Below, one piece after another: positions 6,077-7,132 of a stretch of DNA of 7,132 nucleotides. Where the stretch lies: positions 1 to 7,132 of the forward strand of contig JAITMT010000333.1 of assembly GCA_031277235.1 (NCBI GenBank). Direction: 5' to 3'. The stretch is from Tannerella sp. (GTDB lineage: Bacteria > Bacteroidota > Bacteroidia > Bacteroidales > Tannerellaceae). A program made the position numbers and the translations under genes. The notes below the pieces were generated by a model. The model made no database searches, had not been told where the DNA came from, and worked only from the letters and a program-made list of their open reading frames with translations. Numbering within the stretch: the first letter of the stretch is position 1; each line of letters starts with the position of its first letter.

Positions 6077-6092
6077 TGCTGAAAATTATATT

Positions 6093-6827
6093 ATGAAAGA
6101 AGTGAAATTCATACATCTCAAGGAAACGGATTCGACCAACCGATTGCTGCAACTACTTGCAGAACAGGAAGATATGCCTGCCGGAAGCATTGTTCTTGCC
6201 GATTATCAGACGTCGGGCAGAGGGCAGCAAGGAAACAGTTGGGTTTCGGAAGCGGGAATGAATCTGACTTTCAGCGTGTTGCTGAAACCGGAGAGTTTTC
6301 CGGCAAGCCGTTTTTTCTCCATTCTGGAAACCGTTTCGCTGAGCGTTCGGAATGTTTTGATGCAATACGTTGATAATGTAACGGTTAAATGGTCGAACGA
6401 TATTTATTGCCATGACCGGAAAATTTCGGGAATCCTGATTGAGAACACGATTGCAGCGGGATTGATTGTGAAATCGGTCGCGGGAATCGGCATCAACGTC
6501 AATCAAACCCAATTCGGAGACGGTGCGCCCAACGCCGTTTCGTTGGCGATGCTGTTGGGAAAACCGATTGACTGTATGGAAGTTATGGAACGTTTTCAAC
6601 ACGAATTTGCGCGACAATACGACCGGTTGACCGACGCGCTTTTCGACGAAATTCATACCGACTACCGGTCTGTTCTTTATCGAAAGGACGGTTTTCATCC
6701 GTACAGGGATGTGGCAGGCGTATTTGACGCGCGAATCGCCGATATTGAGCCGGGCGGAATCCTTGTTTTGGAGCGTGCGGACGGTACCCTTTCCCGGTAT
6801 GCTTTCAAGGAGGTGGGGTTTGTTTGA
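6093..6827 (+). CDS. birA: Biotin--[acetyl-CoA-carboxylase] ligase, monofunctional
   Basis: Cytosolic enzyme that makes biotinyl-5'-AMP and transfers biotin to the acceptor lysine of biotin-dependent carboxylases. It is a class I ligase: the protein starts directly with the catalytic domain (ETDSTN, 11-16) and has no N-terminal helix-turn-helix, so it should not repress biotin genes as E. coli BirA does. Catalytic motifs are QTSGRGQQGNSW (39-50, the biotinyl-AMP loop), KWSNDIY (99-105, K99 corresponding to the catalytic lysine of KWPND), KISGILIE (110-117) and GIGINVN (131-137). The C-terminal SH3-like domain spans about 200-244 and ends in the typical YAFKEVGF. Length 244 aa is normal for this class. 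The serine in KWSND is unusual for this motif. The ATG at 6093 is right at the first conserved residues. It follows a terminator and probably has its own weak promoter. Confidence 0.95.
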   Translation: MKEVKFIHLKETDSTNRLLQLLAEQEDMPAGSIVLADYQTSGRGQQGNSWVSEAGMNLTFSVLLKPESFPASRFFSILETVSLSVRNVLMQYVDNVTVKWSNDIYCHDRKISGILIENTIAAGLIVKSVAGIGINVNQTQFGDGAPNAVSLAMLLGKPIDCMEVMERFQHEFARQYDRLTDALFDEIHTDYRSVLYRKDGFHPYRDVAGVFDARIADIEPGGILVLERADGTLSRYAFKEVGFV

Positions 6828-6897
6828 AGTTTTATAAAATGATGGAAAACAAAGCAAAAAATCATGAATTCAGCAATACCCGGGAAAGCGATAAAAA

Positions 6898-6948
6898 CTG
6901 ACAATTCGATTCCCGAACTGAAAAATGACTGTCAGGATAGATTTTTTT
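6898..6948 (+). terminator. Possible terminator downstream of birA
   Basis: CTGACA (6898-6903) pairs with TGTCAG (6930-6935), and inside it TTCG (6905-6908) pairs with CGAA (6914-6917). Seven T residues follow at 6942-6948. The outer stem is only 6 bp with a large internal loop and six bases separate it from the T-run, so this is a weak candidate. An alternative stem, CGGGAA (6881-6886) with TTCCCG (6910-6915), would compete with it. The rest of the 6828-7078 gap shows no gene I would support. Confidence 0.3.
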
Positions 6949-7014
6949 AAGCACTCATATTGAGCCGGTTATTGGCATTCAGAAGAGGACGGAATAAAAA
7001 AATGAAAGCAAAAG

Positions 7015-7045
7015 ATTGTTAATACCGATAAATGTTATATTTTTG
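7015..7045 (+). promoter_or_regulatory. Bacteroidota-type promoter of the gene at the window end
   Basis: ATTG (7015-7018, TTG core, -33 element) is followed after 19 bases by TATTTTTG (7038-7045), an exact TAnnTTTG match. The start codon at 7079 lies 33 bases further on, in an A/T-rich leader. This is one of the two most complete promoters in the window, together with the one at 1266. Confidence 0.62.
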
Positions 7046-7078
7046 CAGCCAAATTCGTAAAATTAATAAATTAATAAC

Positions 7079-7132
7079 ATGGAATCAAAGAAATTTTTAT
7101 TGCAGGAAAAGGATATACCGACAGCATGGTAT
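7079..7132 (+). CDS. Partial CDS, resembles TrpB2-type tryptophan synthase beta chain
   Basis: Only 18 codons are present, open to the window end: MESKKFLLQEKDIPTAWY. The KKFLL-x-E-x-x-IPT-x-WY pattern resembles the N-terminus of TrpB2-type tryptophan synthase beta chains (PLP-dependent enzymes that condense indole and serine), which typically begin with a lysine-rich start, a FLL(P/S)E stretch and IP-x-x-WYN. The well-formed promoter upstream and an intact frame support a real gene start. With so few residues the family call is tentative; another protein with a similar start cannot be excluded. Confidence 0.55.
   Translation, partial: MESKKFLLQEKDIPTAWY

Noticed and set aside
6153..6857. 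Long antisense open frame (234 aa) across birA
   Set aside because: It mirrors the entire biotin ligase gene, whose motifs are complete on the + strand; the antisense product has no recognisable domain and is rich in Arg, Asn and Gln, as shadow frames are.
6839..6901. 20-codon frame just after birA (MMENKAKNHEFSNTRESDKN)
   Set aside because: It follows birA by 11 bases with an ATG, but it is short, polar, without a family signature, and such frames are expected by chance in AT-rich spacers.

Overview
The window looks like a stretch of a Bacteroidota chromosome, most likely order Bacteroidales. Five genes are preceded by the Bacteroidota -7 promoter element TAnnTTTG (at 10, 1290, 2840, 4829 and 7038). 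Start codons sit in A-rich contexts without Shine-Dalgarno sequences. The protein sequences (a DUF3943 protein, Rpe followed by ComEC, a TerC/Alx protein, a BirA without a DNA-binding domain) also fit that phylum. Genus and species cannot be read from this sequence. Every convincing gene is on the + strand.

Region 1 (1-1224) is a two-gene toxin-antitoxin-like module. A HigA-like helix-turn-helix protein with an extra C-terminal domain overlaps by four bases (ATGA) an AbiEii/AbiGii-type nucleotidyltransferase. Both genes are visibly AT-rich compared with the housekeeping genes downstream, and this is the accessory part of the window.

Region 2 (1225-2864) holds one gene for a secreted, probably outer-membrane DUF3943 protein of unknown function. 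Its promoter lies so close to the start codon that the mRNA may be leaderless.

Region 3 (2865-4813) is an rpe-comEC operon joined by another ATGA overlap. It encodes ribulose-phosphate 3-epimerase (pentose phosphate pathway) and an unusually short ComEC/Rec2 membrane channel protein without a recognisable DUF4131 soluble domain or metallo-beta-lactamase domain.

Region 4 (4814-6092) is a TerC/Alx-family membrane protein, probably involved in metal (Mn2+) homeostasis, with its own promoter. It is followed by a perfect 15-bp terminator hairpin and a purine-rich hexanucleotide array of consensus AGGCRR.

Region 5 (6093-7132) is a monofunctional biotin-protein ligase, a 251-base intergenic stretch with a possible terminator and a good promoter, and the first 18 codons of a gene that resembles a TrpB2-type tryptophan synthase beta chain cut off by the window end.

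Apart from the ATGA-coupled pairs, the genes seem to be independent transcription units. No RNA genes, CRISPR arrays, insertion sequences or origins were seen, and no gap exceeds 300 bases. The best candidate for something little described is the antitoxin with its two-domain layout, followed by the reduced ComEC and the repeat-rich terC-birA spacer.
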